Source of the DNA: a virus | Length of the DNA stretch: 24,047 bases | Reading direction: 5' to 3' (one strand) | IMG/VR virus record: IMGVR_UViG_3300009104_000123 | Location: 1-24,047 of that record | Shown: positions 11,713 to 17,525 of the stretch, piece by piece | Numbering within the stretch: position 1 is the first letter of the stretch | How the letters are laid out: the number at the start of each line of letters is the position of its first letter | Program-made: the position numbers and the translations under genes | Notes under the pieces: model-generated | Seen by the model: only the letters and a program-made list of their open reading frames with translations | Databases searched by the model: none | What the model was told of the DNA's origin: nothing

Positions 11713-12092
11713 CTATAGACCCTGAAGGCGAGTTCATGAAAGGAATGATTGAAAGAACTCTAAAAGAAGCGGAGAAAAAGATTGTGCCGACTTACTTCAG
11801 GGAAAGTAGTTTGTGTACAAAAAATAAAAAAACATTTCATGTTTTCGCTAAAGTGATTGACAAATTTGGAAAAATTCAGTATTTGTCAGCAAATAACGAA
11901 GATGAAATAGATAAGTATTGTGACGGAGGCGTATTAGGAGATGATTTAGCTGTATGTGATTATGCATACGAAATAAGTCCTTTTATGGTTTCTCGTCATT
12001 TTAAGTGGGTTGGAAAAGGGCATAACCCTTATCGCATATCATTACCACATGATTATGCAGACCCGAATAAAAAACCAATGGAGAAATGGTAG
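11709..12092 (+). CDS. Unknown 127-aa protein
   Basis: I chose the ATG at 11709, giving an ATGA overlap with the previous gene and a GTGGGGGC ribosome binding site. The product has a helical start, a central beta part with FHVFAKVIDKFGKIQYLS and a C-terminal region rich in His, Tyr and Pro. Three cysteines are spread through it. I do not recognise the family. Confidence 0.6.
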   Translation: MTIDPEGEFMKGMIERTLKEAEKKIVPTYFRESSLCTKNKKTFHVFAKVIDKFGKIQYLSANNEDEIDKYCDGGVLGDDLAVCDYAYEISPFMVSRHFKWVGKGHNPYRISLPHDYADPNKKPMEKW

Positions 12093-12094
12093 AC

Positions 12095-12304
12095 ATGAGT
12101 AGAAAATTTAATAGTAGAAAGAGAAGTTTTTTCAAAACAATGACTTGGAGAGTATTAGCAACAACAGATACATTTGTATTGAGCTTTTTTATAACAGGCA
12201 ATTTAGTATTTGCAGGCTCTATAGCTAGTGTAGAAGTTTTAACAAAACTTGTTTTATACTATTGGCATGAGAGATTATGGAATGGTAGAATGGTGAAAAG
12301 GTGA
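12095..12304 (+). CDS. DUF2061 membrane protein
   Basis: The 69-aa protein fits the DUF2061 pattern: a basic start (SRKRSFFKTMTWRVLAT), a first membrane segment with FITGN, a second segment (VFAGSIASVEVLTKLVLYY) and the closing WHERLWN motif. DUF2061 proteins are small two-helix membrane proteins of unknown function found in bacteria and phages. I prefer the ATG at 12095, with GGAG a workable distance upstream, over the one at 12086. Confidence 0.85.
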   Translation: MSRKFNSRKRSFFKTMTWRVLATTDTFVLSFFITGNLVFAGSIASVEVLTKLVLYYWHERLWNGRMVKR

Positions 12305-12495
12305 AGGAACAGCTAGTTTGGACAGTTGATTATACTAATGTTCTGATTGCCGATATTGTATTCGCTATACTAGTAGTTCTCTTTTGGTTTATATGGCTAA
12401 GAAGAGATTGGATATCTCTAGGCTTCATATTATTTTATATAAGTATGGTACCTATATGGCATTATTATAGTGGAACATTTGCGGGATTAGTATAA
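12301..12495 (+). CDS. 64-aa membrane protein whose 3' end overlaps a tRNA
   Basis: A GTG start overlaps the end of the DUF2061 gene by 4 bp. The product has two hydrophobic segments (about residues 15-33 and 40-57) split by a charged LRRDW turn. The last five codons (Gly, Leu, Val and stop included) lie inside the 5' half of the tRNA-Gly at 12481. It may work together with the DUF2061 protein. Function unknown. Confidence 0.65.
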   Translation: MKEQLVWTVDYTNVLIADIVFAILVVLFWFIWLRRDWISLGFILFYISMVPIWHYYSGTFAGLV

Positions 12496-12554
12496 TGGTA
12501 TTACCACAGCCTTCCAAGCTGAGAACAGGAGTTCGATTCTCCTATCCCGCTCCA
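12481..12554 (+). tRNA. tRNA-Gly (TCC)
   Basis: The acceptor stem GCGGGAT/ATCCCGC closes the cloverleaf, the anticodon loop CTTCCAA carries TCC, and the T arm has AGGAGTTCGATTCTCCT. The discriminator T is followed by an encoded CCA. The anticodon stem has four good pairs with a mismatch at its outer end. The tRNA's first 15 nt overlap the end of the preceding gene. Confidence 0.92.
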
Positions 12555-12560
12555 AAACAT

Positions 12561-12635
12561 GGTCTAATAGTGTAATGGTTAACACGCAAGCTTGTCACGC
12601 TTGAAGTCGGAGTTCAATTCTCCGTTAGACCGCCA
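12561..12635 (+). tRNA. tRNA-Asp (GTC)
   Basis: GGTCTAA/TTAGACC forms the acceptor stem and CAAGC/GCTTG the anticodon stem with loop TTGTCAC, giving anticodon GTC. The T arm is CGGAG/CTCCG. The discriminator G and CCA are encoded. It lies 6 nt after tRNA-Gly. Confidence 0.95.
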
Positions 12636-12654
12636 GATTTAAAAAAGGAGAGAC

Positions 12655-12858
12655 ATGGCAAGAAAAAAAGGAAAAAAGCAAAAGGTAAATCTTATACCTG
12701 AAGGAGAAAGCAGAAGTTGTTATACATATGCTTATCCAGCTGAGAAATCAGCTAAAATGATTTCTGAGCAGAGAAAATTAAGACTAAGGAAATACAACCC
12801 CGTGAAGCGGCAGCATGAGTGGTTTGTAGAAGTAAAATTGCCGCGACATACTAAGTAG
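12655..12858 (+). CDS. bL33-like ribosomal protein homologue
   Basis: The 67-aa basic protein ends in LRLRKYNPVKRQHEWFVEVK, which lines up with the conserved bL33 end (K-KYDPV-KKH--F-E-K). The middle has YTYAYPAEKSAKMISEQ where bL33 has its YTTKKN(K/R)RNTPDR-type region. bL33 sits in the large subunit near the E-site tRNA. The usual length is about 50-55 aa, so this form has an N-terminal basic extension of about 15. Zinc-binding cysteines are absent, as in C-minus bL33. Placement beside two tRNAs fits a translation role. The match is in the C-terminal half only, so the call is probable, not certain. Confidence 0.6.
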   Translation: MARKKGKKQKVNLIPEGESRSCYTYAYPAEKSAKMISEQRKLRLRKYNPVKRQHEWFVEVKLPRHTK

Positions 12859-12862
12859 GAAA

Positions 12863-13441
12863 ATGAAAGAAAGTAAAATTAAAAGAGACTTTAGTACAAA
12901 AGTTAGACAACCTTTTCAAGACGCTGTAGCGTTGATACTTCATATCATTGATTACCATAACTCGTTTGTAAATGACAAGTTTCATAGAAGACAAGCTAGA
13001 GTACTAAAATGGTATCTACTTGATTTAAAAGAATGGATTGTGAAAGAAGAAAGTAGAGAGAGCTTGAGAAAAGCAGTAGATGAACGAAGAAAAATTAGAG
13101 AACAGCCGCTGTGGGAAAGCACAGAGCATGATGAAAGTGATGATATTGAAGCAGCTAAGCAGCAGGAAGCTGATTATACAGATGGCTATTGGAAAAGAGA
13201 AGTGCCTAAGGAAGATGTAGAATGGAAAATATCTAAACTAGAGGGTGGAGGCTTTATTAGAAAGCCTGTAAATAAAACAACTGAGGAAGAAGTCGTAGAA
13301 ATAAAGATAGGACCTGGCCTATATCAATATAAAAGAAAACCAGTAACTAAAAAAGAAATTTTAGCAGGCCCAGATAGGTTGAGAGAAACAGCAGAGAAGT
13401 ATTTTAGACCTAATGAGAAGTGGGAAAAGAAATATGACTAA
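12863..13441 (+). CDS. Unknown 192-aa charged helical protein
   Basis: This is the largest product of the small-gene operon. The N-terminal third is helical with aromatic and basic residues (VALILHIIDYHNSFVNDKFH, then RRQARVLKWYLLDLKEW). A very acidic, flexible linker follows (about residues 85-118), then a basic C-terminal third with two similar GG.G..RKPV and GPGLYQYKRKPV segments. The middle is probably disordered. I see no catalytic motif and do not recognise the family. Confidence 0.65.
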   Translation: MKESKIKRDFSTKVRQPFQDAVALILHIIDYHNSFVNDKFHRRQARVLKWYLLDLKEWIVKEESRESLRKAVDERRKIREQPLWESTEHDESDDIEAAKQQEADYTDGYWKREVPKEDVEWKISKLEGGGFIRKPVNKTTEEEVVEIKIGPGLYQYKRKPVTKKEILAGPDRLRETAEKYFRPNEKWEKKYD

Positions 13442-13529
13442 AGAAAAATTTGAGAAATATTTTGTCCAGTTCTTTTTTGCTAGTATAGTAATACTGGCAT
13501 TAATCAATATATGGGTTATGGTAAGATGA
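13434..13529 (+). CDS. 31-aa micro membrane protein
   Basis: The frame starts inside the end of the previous gene (8 bp overlap) with GGGAAAAGA upstream and ends in an ATGA overlap with the next gene. The product has a charged start (MTKEKFEKY) and one hydrophobic helix (FVQFFFASIVILALINIWVM). Confidence 0.6.
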   Translation: MTKEKFEKYFVQFFFASIVILALINIWVMVR

Positions 13530-13684
13530 CTATTCTAGGCAGCATTTCAAGCCTGCCTTATAAAGGGCGTGCAGTAGTAAAACTAGATAATGGAAAAAGG
13601 ATATCGGCTACTGCATTTCAGCTCTATCTTATACTAAACCGCAACGGGGAAGTCAATCCAAATACCTTACAGTACTTAAACTAA
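13526..13684 (+). CDS. Unknown 52-aa protein, last gene of the operon
   Basis: The ATG overlaps the preceding stop (ATGA). The product has a beta-like N-terminal half (SISSLPYKGRAVVKLDNGKR) and a helical C-terminal half (ATAFQLYLILNRNGEVNP). It could be a small SH3-like or OB-like fold, by strand pattern only. The codons for the LNRNG segment form the first copy of a 17-bp direct repeat whose second copy lies at the stop codon. Confidence 0.55.
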   Translation: MTILGSISSLPYKGRAVVKLDNGKRISATAFQLYLILNRNGEVNPNTLQYLN

Positions 13685-13696
13685 ACCGCAACGGGG
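13633..13696. repeat. 17-bp direct repeat, 47 bp apart
   Basis: ACTAAACCGCAACGGGG occurs at 13633-13649 inside the end of the 52-aa gene and at 13680-13696, where its TAA is the stop codon. Only two copies exist, so it is not a CRISPR array; a local duplication or recombination site is more likely. Confidence 0.7.
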
Positions 13697-13776
13697 TTTA
13701 AATAATCTAGGGGAAATTTGTAAAAGTTGAATGCATACCAGCACCAAGTAGATAGGTTATAATGAGTAATTAGATA

Positions 13777-13847
13777 TTTTCGGTTGGCAGAAGTTATACA
13801 AAAAACTTAACCGAAAAAATTGACGCAAGTGTAGTAACTTGCTTTTT
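13777..13847 (+). terminator. Hairpin and terminator ending the small-gene operon
   Basis: TTTTCGGTT (13777-13785) pairs with AACCGAAAA (13809-13817), with AAGTT/AACTT inside. It is followed by GCAAGT-GTAGTA-ACTTGC (13825-13842) and TTTTT, a standard terminator. The 90 bp before it (13697-13776) hold nothing I can name. Confidence 0.75.
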
Positions 13848-13867
13848 GGCTTTAAATTGGATATAAT
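13839..13867 (+). promoter_or_regulatory. Promoter of the second structured RNA
   Basis: TTGCTT (13839-13844), a 17-bp spacer and TATAAT (13862-13867). The -35 box shares bases with the end of the preceding terminator stem. It is weaker than the TTGACA promoters. Confidence 0.55.
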
Positions 13868-13873
13868 TCGCTT

Positions 13874-14140
13874 AGCCGTTTTAATTCAAGTAGTAAAATT
13901 AGTTGCTTAGAATTGAATCAATAAAATAAACATAACCAGACATCAGCCTTCATGCCATCTCTCCTTCGGAGAGCTGTCATTCGGGTGATGCTGTTTGTTT
14001 GAGTTTTATTGGAGTTGATTAACAGCTGCTAGCCTTGTTTATTTCCAATTTATGTATATATTATACCATAATTTTAACAAAATCGCAACTAAAATTTTTG
14101 AGTAGGTCATCTTGTGAACGGTCTGTGGCCGTTTTATTTA
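13874..14140 (+). ncRNA. Structured RNA of about 265 nt
   Basis: Between a TATAAT promoter and a terminator there is no gene but a long hairpin. CAATAAAA (13919-13926) pairs with TTTTATTG near 14005-14012, AAAC pairs with GTTT, and CAGACATCA (about 13937-13945) pairs with TGATGCTG (about 13986-13993) with one bulged A. At the tip CTCTC/GAGAG encloses a small loop. Before the long hairpin, AATTC/GAATT pairs in the 5' part. The long rod with internal loops is reminiscent of 6S-type or antisense regulators, but I have no sequence match. It faces the minus-strand bS21 operon. Confidence 0.5.
14117..14140 (+). terminator. Terminator of the second RNA
   Basis: AACGGTC (14118-14124) pairs with GGCCGTT (14128-14134, one G-U pair) around a 3-nt loop, then TTTATTT. 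It lies 20 bp before the end of the convergent minus-strand gene. Confidence 0.7.
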
Positions 14141-14159
14141 ACATAAAAAAGTGTAATTA

Positions 14160-14405
14160 TTACTCTGGTGGTTGATAATTGCTGGATATTTTTGGGAGTT
14201 TTGGCTCAGGGCCAAGTTGATTTTTCTTTTCGAGAGCTACTGCTCTGCGCTTCGCAGCGTTCATTTTCTCTTGTCTGCGTGTTGATGGCTTTTTATAATA
14301 CTGCTTATTACGATAATCTTCTAGCTTACCGCTTCTTTGCATTTTTCTTTTAAATTGCCTAAGAAGGCGGTCAAAGTTGTAGTTATCATTTCTGCGTTTT
14401 CTCAT
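14160..14405 (-). CDS. rpsU: bS21 ribosomal protein homologue
   Basis: bS21 belongs to the small ribosomal subunit near the site that meets the Shine-Dalgarno sequence. The 81-aa product shows the family order: NFDRLLRQFKRKMQRSG, then YRNKQYYKKPSTRRQEK, then a basic helix AAKRRAVALEKK. It continues with a Pro-rich tail of about 18 residues not usual for short bS21. I chose the ATG at 14405; a TTG 18 bp upstream is in frame but gives residues unlike the family. Neither has a strong RBS. The gene overlaps the one before it by 20 bp. Phage-borne bS21 is known from aquatic phages and may tune host ribosomes to phage mRNA, which is notable next to the leaderless promoters. Confidence 0.85.
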   Translation of the reverse strand: MRKRRNDNYNFDRLLRQFKRKMQRSGKLEDYRNKQYYKKPSTRRQEKMNAAKRRAVALEKKNQLGPEPKLPKISSNYQPPE

Positions 14406-14655
14406 ATAAGTCCGTAGGCACAAATTGCCTGATGTGTTTAGAAAGGGGATTTGCTACCCCTAGCGAGTTGTCGACTGTTACCTCTAAAAATTTGACAACC
14501 CATGCCATATCAAAGACAAAATCTTTGTCGGCGGTGTTAATTCCATTTCTCTCTAGCAAATCTAATAAAATTAGAGAGATGTCGTTCACAATTATATCCG
14601 ACTTGTCTTTAGTCGTCATATAAGGTTTGGGAAAAGGTATAACCTTTCCGTTCAT
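14386..14655 (-). CDS. Unknown 89-aa protein with KVIPFPKP start
   Basis: A GGAG ribosome binding site lies 7 nt before the ATG. The product opens with a short KVIPFPKPYM motif, followed by a predicted helical core (DISLILLDLLERNGIN, then MAWVVKFLEVTVDNSLG). It is the middle gene of a three-gene minus-strand operon between the HTH gene and bS21. I do not recognise the family. Confidence 0.65.
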   Translation of the reverse strand: MNGKVIPFPKPYMTTKDKSDIIVNDISLILLDLLERNGINTADKDFVFDMAWVVKFLEVTVDNSLGVANPLSKHIRQFVPTDLYEKTQK

Positions 14656-14664
14656 GATATTCTC

Positions 14665-14844
14665 CTATCTGCGCGTGGTATCAAAAGCCCAACCGCGCTT
14701 CCTTAAGTAGTGGACTTTAGAACGAATTGCACTAGGAGTTTTACCTAGCATAATGCTCATTTCTTCTATACTAATATCGCCATACCATTGATTCAGTAGG
14801 CGAATTTCTTTATCGCTCCATCTACTTGATTGAGATTTTTTCAT
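14665..14844 (-). CDS. Small Myb/SANT-like helix-turn-helix protein E
   Basis: The 59-aa protein is a single trihelical domain: RWSDKEIRLLNQWYGD, then SIEEMSIMLGKTPS, then AIRSKVHYLRKRGW as the likely recognition helix. It follows the same plan as the N-terminal domain of the proteins at 7567, 11392, 20581 and 23800 (W/Y-(S/T)-D-(E/K) start and a K(L/V)...G end) but has no second domain. It is the first gene of the minus operon, with the -10 box 6 nt before the ATG, so its mRNA is probably leaderless. It likely acts as a DNA-binding regulator. Confidence 0.75.
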   Translation of the reverse strand: MKKSQSSRWSDKEIRLLNQWYGDISIEEMSIMLGKTPSAIRSKVHYLRKRGWAFDTTRR

Positions 14845-14850
14845 ACTTAT

Positions 14851-14879
14851 ATTATAACAAATTAACCTCTCAAAGTCAA
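14851..14879 (-). promoter_or_regulatory. Sigma-70 promoter (leaderless), minus strand
   Basis: On the minus strand TTGACT (14879-14874), a 17-bp spacer and TATAAT (14856-14851) lie 6 nt before the ATG at 14844. It is back to back with the plus-strand promoter at 14911. Confidence 0.85.
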
Positions 14880-14910
14880 GAACTATTTTTAGGTAAGTAG
14901 AAAATAAATC

Positions 14911-14939
14911 TTGACCTGGCGCTTCATTTTTGATATAAT
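14911..14939 (+). promoter_or_regulatory. Sigma-70 promoter, plus strand
   Basis: TTGACC (14911-14916), a 17-bp spacer and TATAAT (14934-14939). A TTG 7 nt downstream opens an 8-codon frame; the first clear gene starts at 15000. Confidence 0.8.
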
Positions 14940-14999
14940 GTATATATTGAAAAAATTCATAGGAAAGGGCTAACCAGATTGAGCAATGAAGGAGAGCTT

Positions 15000-15149
15000 A
15001 TGGACTTACAAACACAATGGAGTATTATTTATATCATGTTTTTGTTATTTTCGATAAATATGACTTGGATTCTAGCAAAAAGACATGGAATCTCGTCAAC
15101 GATAGATTATTTACAAAAAGAAGGATTGCTTGAACTAGATGAGGACTGA
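15000..15149 (+). CDS. 49-aa small membrane protein
   Basis: AAGGAGAGCTT precedes the ATG at good distance. The product has an N-terminal hydrophobic helix (IIYIMFLLFSINMTWIL, residues 9-25) followed by a conserved-looking soluble end, KRHGISSTIDYLQKEGLLEL. From memory, similar small proteins with an AKRHG...IDYL end occur in aquatic T4-like phages. The helix plus acidic tail suggests a membrane-tethered adaptor. Function unknown. A new promoter starts 10 bp after the stop. Confidence 0.7.
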   Translation: MDLQTQWSIIYIMFLLFSINMTWILAKRHGISSTIDYLQKEGLLELDED

Positions 15150-15159
15150 AAAATAGTTC

Positions 15160-15188
15160 TTGACATGCTGGTTTAAATTTGATATAAT
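15160..15188 (+). promoter_or_regulatory. Sigma-70 promoter of the Hsp20 unit
   Basis: TTGACA (15160-15165), a 17-bp spacer and TATAAT (15183-15188). The predicted start near 15195 is the first base of a GTGAAA/TTTCAC hairpin. Confidence 0.88.
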
Positions 15189-15194
15189 AATAGA

Positions 15195-15417
15195 GTGAAA
15201 TTTTAAAAGTTTCACATAAAGAATACGCAGAAGTGGGACTGCATAACCAAACCCACGCTTATGTCTGGCACGAGTAGGAAACAGAGCTTTCCGAGGGCGA
15301 GGTTAGGAGTACCACTTCCACCAGTGGTCGGGTTTTAGTGTACAGACTTTATTTAATAACCGAGTTGCCGAAAGGAACTCACATCAGCCGCCGTAAGGGG
15401 CTAACAGGAGAAACGAA
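15195..15417 (+). promoter_or_regulatory. Long structured 5' leader of the Hsp20 gene
   Basis: The 223-nt leader has no gene and many stems: GTGAAA/TTTCAC at its 5' end (15195-15215), AAG-TGGG/CCCA-CTT (15231-15260), ACCACT/AGTGGT (15311-15328), and two adjacent GNRA tetraloop hairpins. These are GAGTT-CC-GAAA-GG-AACTC (15362-15380) and GCC-CC-GTAA-GG-GGC (15387-15401), each with one bulged G. The RBS AGGAGAAA follows at 15407. It may be a thermosensor or other riboregulator. It differs from known short ROSE elements by its length. Confidence 0.6.
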
Positions 15418-15852
15418 ATGACAGGTTTACAAACTGCATTAAATTTTAATGATTTCGACAAATTATTTGTCGGTTTTGATCGCTTGCACAATCAGCTAGC
15501 GAATAGGGTGACAGATTTACCCATTACTAATTATCCTAGATATAATCTAGTTGCTATAGGAGAGGAGGCTTACCGAATTGAATTGGCATTGCCAGGTTGG
15601 AAGAAACAGGACATAGAAATTAAACAACACAAAAACGAGCTTACCATAGAAGGTAAGGAAAAGCAAGAGTTGGACTCAGAAGAAGAACGCTATATTTATA
15701 AAGGGCTTAGCGGAAAAGTATTTAAAAGAGTTTTCACTCTTGGCGATTGGGTTGAAGTTCAGGACGCTGGCTTCAAAGACGGACTATTAGTAATTAACTT
15801 AGAGGTAAACACCCCTGAGGCAGAAAAACCTAAAAATATACAAATAGGTTAG
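15418..15852 (+). CDS. Hsp20-family small heat shock protein
   Basis: The 144-aa protein has a 40-residue N-terminal arm (LNFNDFDKLFVGFDRLHNQL), as in IbpA-type chaperones, and an alpha-crystallin domain. In that domain are YRIELALPGWKKQDIEI, ELTIEGKEKQE, the FKRVFTLGDWVEV strand and GLLVINLEV. The C-terminus has a NIQIG end, the I-x-I type motif used for assembly. Such proteins hold unfolding proteins in an ATP-independent way, and Hsp20 genes are common in marine T4-like phages, where they are thought to help capsid assembly or host stress. The long leader implies control after transcription. Confidence 0.92.
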   Translation: MTGLQTALNFNDFDKLFVGFDRLHNQLANRVTDLPITNYPRYNLVAIGEEAYRIELALPGWKKQDIEIKQHKNELTIEGKEKQELDSEEERYIYKGLSGKVFKRVFTLGDWVEVQDAGFKDGLLVINLEVNTPEAEKPKNIQIG

Positions 15853-15864
15853 AGGAGAAAGACT

Positions 15865-16029
15865 ATGCAAACAGCATTGCGATTCTTGAATCGTTATGCA
15901 GGTTTGCGAGCGGTTCAAGAAATCTTTAAAACAAAAAAGACTGCCGAAGAGGCAGTTGAATGGAGCTTTTTTGCAGTATTAGTATTGGCAAATGTATTTA
16001 TACTTTTATATCCAATACTCTACTGGTAG
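15865..16029 (+). CDS. 54-aa membrane-anchored protein
   Basis: The RBS AGAGGAGAAAG precedes the ATG. The product has an amphipathic start (TALRFLNRYAGLRAVQEIF), a charged turn and a C-terminal membrane helix (EWSFFAVLVLANVFILLYPI). It lies 12 bp after Hsp20, in the same unit, and before the structured terminator at 16038. Function unknown. Confidence 0.7.
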   Translation: MQTALRFLNRYAGLRAVQEIFKTKKTAEEAVEWSFFAVLVLANVFILLYPILYW

Positions 16030-16037
16030 AAGTTTTT

Positions 16038-16131
16038 GAAATGACCCCGCAGCTCGATAAATTCTAAGTCTGTAGATTAAGTCTCAGTAATAAGAGAGCA
16101 ACTACAGCCGACTCGGGGCATTTCTCTTTTT
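16038..16131 (+). terminator. Extended structured terminator (possible small RNA)
   Basis: GAAATG-A-CCCCG (16038-16049) pairs with CGGGG-CATTTC (16114-16124). Inside, CTGTAG/CTACAG and TCTC/GAGA form a nested stem. A T-rich tail follows. The overall 90-nt fold is far larger than a usual terminator and could be a stable 3'-end RNA of the Hsp20 unit or an attenuator before the lysis genes. Confidence 0.7.
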
Positions 16132-16141
16132 AGGAGATGTC

Positions 16142-16630
16142 ATGAACAATGTTTTACAATGGGTAGCAATAATACTACTCGCAATAGGAATAGGAATTTT
16201 AATGAAATTAGGAGAAAAAGGGACAGAGATACTCAAATACTTTGAGGGTTGTAAACTTACAGCTTATCAAGATAGTGTAGGAGTATGGACTATAGGCTAT
16301 GGACACACAAAAGGTGTCTATGATGGCATGACTATAACTCAAGAACAAGCAGAGCAAATGTTACTGACAGAGCTTGAAGAGTATGAAGGCTACATAGAAA
16401 ACATGGTAACAGTACCACTTACACAAAATCAATTTGATGCCCTAGTAGTATGGGTATACAATCTCGGTCCAACCAATTTCAAAAACAGTACCTTACTGAA
16501 AGAACTAAACGCAGGCAACTACAACGCAGCAAGCACAGAAATAAAAAGATGGAACAAAGCAGGCGGAAAAGTACTCGCAGGTTTAGTAAAAAGAAGGGAA
16601 GCAGAGGCCAATTTATTTAATGAAACTTAA
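16142..16630 (+). CDS. SAR endolysin, T4 lysozyme (GH24) family
   Basis: Endolysins cleave peptidoglycan at the end of infection. After an N-terminal hydrophobic segment (VLQWVAIILLAIGIGILMKL, residues 4-23) the 162-aa protein has the T4-lysozyme triad in exact spacing: Glu35, then eight residues, Asp44, five residues, Thr50 (within FEGCKLTAYQDSVGVWT), followed by IGYGHTK. The family segment FDALVVWVYNLGPTNF and the end GLVKRREAEANLF complete it. The hydrophobic start is rich in small residues and lacks a cleavage site, which fits a signal-arrest-release endolysin exported by Sec and freed by membrane collapse. RBS: TAGGAGATGTC. Confidence 0.95.
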   Translation: MNNVLQWVAIILLAIGIGILMKLGEKGTEILKYFEGCKLTAYQDSVGVWTIGYGHTKGVYDGMTITQEQAEQMLLTELEEYEGYIENMVTVPLTQNQFDALVVWVYNLGPTNFKNSTLLKELNAGNYNAASTEIKRWNKAGGKVLAGLVKRREAEANLFNET

Positions 16631-16841
16631 ATACAAAGGCAAAATGATAGAAGTATCAAATAACTTTATAAATGATTGTGGTATGCACGCCGCTCAAAGA
16701 GGAATGACTTTAGAGGAGTACATAGCAGAAGCATTTTCAATGCTGGAAAACAAGCCAGTAACAATAATTAACGATAAAATGTTGTATCAAAGTACAGCAG
16801 GATTAAACGCAGAAGGAAAGAAAATTGGAAAAGACGATTAA
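16620..16841 (+). CDS. Unknown 73-aa protein
   Basis: The ATG overlaps the endolysin end by 11 bp. The product has a beta hairpin-like start (MKLKYKGKMIEVSNNF) and a helix (HAAQRGMTLEEYIAEAFSML) of the kind seen in small ribbon-helix-helix-like proteins. Nothing else identifies it. It is co-transcribed with the lysis genes. Confidence 0.65.
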   Translation: MKLKYKGKMIEVSNNFINDCGMHAAQRGMTLEEYIAEAFSMLENKPVTIINDKMLYQSTAGLNAEGKKIGKDD

Positions 16842-17109
16842 AGAGATAGTAGATAAATCACATAATGCTTATAAAGGAAAATTCTGGAATAGGCATATAA
16901 AAGATTTTCAAGGTTGGGAAGCCCTTTTAAAATGGGAAAAAGACTTTGAAAGCTTTTGTAGTCGTATGTGGCTAGACCATGAGGAAGAAAATCTTTCGCC
17001 TCATGCCGCAGGAAATAGACTATCTAAACAAGAATATATGACTAAGTATGAAAGCTGGTTAGTTAAACAATTTTTATTAAAACAAACAGTAGATATATCA
17101 ATCATATGA
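16825..17109 (+). CDS. Unknown 94-aa Trp-rich helical protein
   Basis: The TTG start at 16825, with AAGGAAAG upstream, overlaps the previous gene by 17 bp. The product is helical with several Trp (KFWNRHIKDFQGWEALLKW, then SFCSRMWLDHEEENLSP) and a basic, Lys/Tyr-rich C-terminal helix. Function unknown. Confidence 0.6.
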   Translation: MEKTIKEIVDKSHNAYKGKFWNRHIKDFQGWEALLKWEKDFESFCSRMWLDHEEENLSPHAAGNRLSKQEYMTKYESWLVKQFLLKQTVDISII

Positions 17110-17306
17110 AAACACAAGACTACAAAATAACAATAACAGCTAAAGCTGATGTTACCGATAAGGCGGTAAAAGATTGGTTACCACAAGCCTTACAAGAGGG
17201 GGATTTTGGATATAAATTAACAAAAATTTATAGTACAGAAATTGAGCCCATCGACAGAAGCGATTCTAGTAATAAATATATAAACGATATTGATGCTAGT
17301 GGCTAA
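17106..17306 (+). CDS. Unknown 66-aa acidic protein
   Basis: An ATGA overlap joins it to the previous gene. The N-terminal half could form two strands and a helix (YKITITAKADVTDKAVKDWL); the C-terminal half is acidic and probably flexible. I do not recognise it. Confidence 0.6.
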   Translation: MKTQDYKITITAKADVTDKAVKDWLPQALQEGDFGYKLTKIYSTEIEPIDRSDSSNKYINDIDASG

Positions 17307-17321
17307 GATAACAGGAGAAAG

Positions 17322-17525
17322 ATGGACGACGGCGAACCGAGTCAGTTATACAAAACTTTACTATTAGAACAAGAATACAATCCCTCACAAGCAGTAGCAG
17401 TTCTAATACAGTATTACAGAATGAGTGAGGAAGAGGCTAATTTGATATCAAGAGAATATCATTTTAGATTGGGAGAAAAAAGAAATGTCAATGCCACCAG
17501 GACAATTCAGCGGAGACATGGATAG
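17322..17525 (+). CDS. Unknown 67-aa helical protein
   Basis: The RBS AGGAGAAAG precedes the ATG. The core is helical (SQAVAVLIQYYRMSEEEANLI), compatible with a small helix-turn-helix. The last 41 bp overlap the start of the holin-like gene, so the basic C-terminal tail (RTIQRRHG) may be incidental. Confidence 0.55.
   Translation: MDDGEPSQLYKTLLLEQEYNPSQAVAVLIQYYRMSEEEANLISREYHFRLGEKRNVNATRTIQRRHG

Noticed and set aside
13633-13696. Minimal CRISPR array
   Set aside because: Only two 17-bp repeats, one of them within a coding frame, and no cas genes.
14947-14973. 8-codon leaderless TTG frame after the promoter at 14911
   Set aside because: Too short to support from sequence alone, although its distance from the -10 box fits the leaderless pattern.
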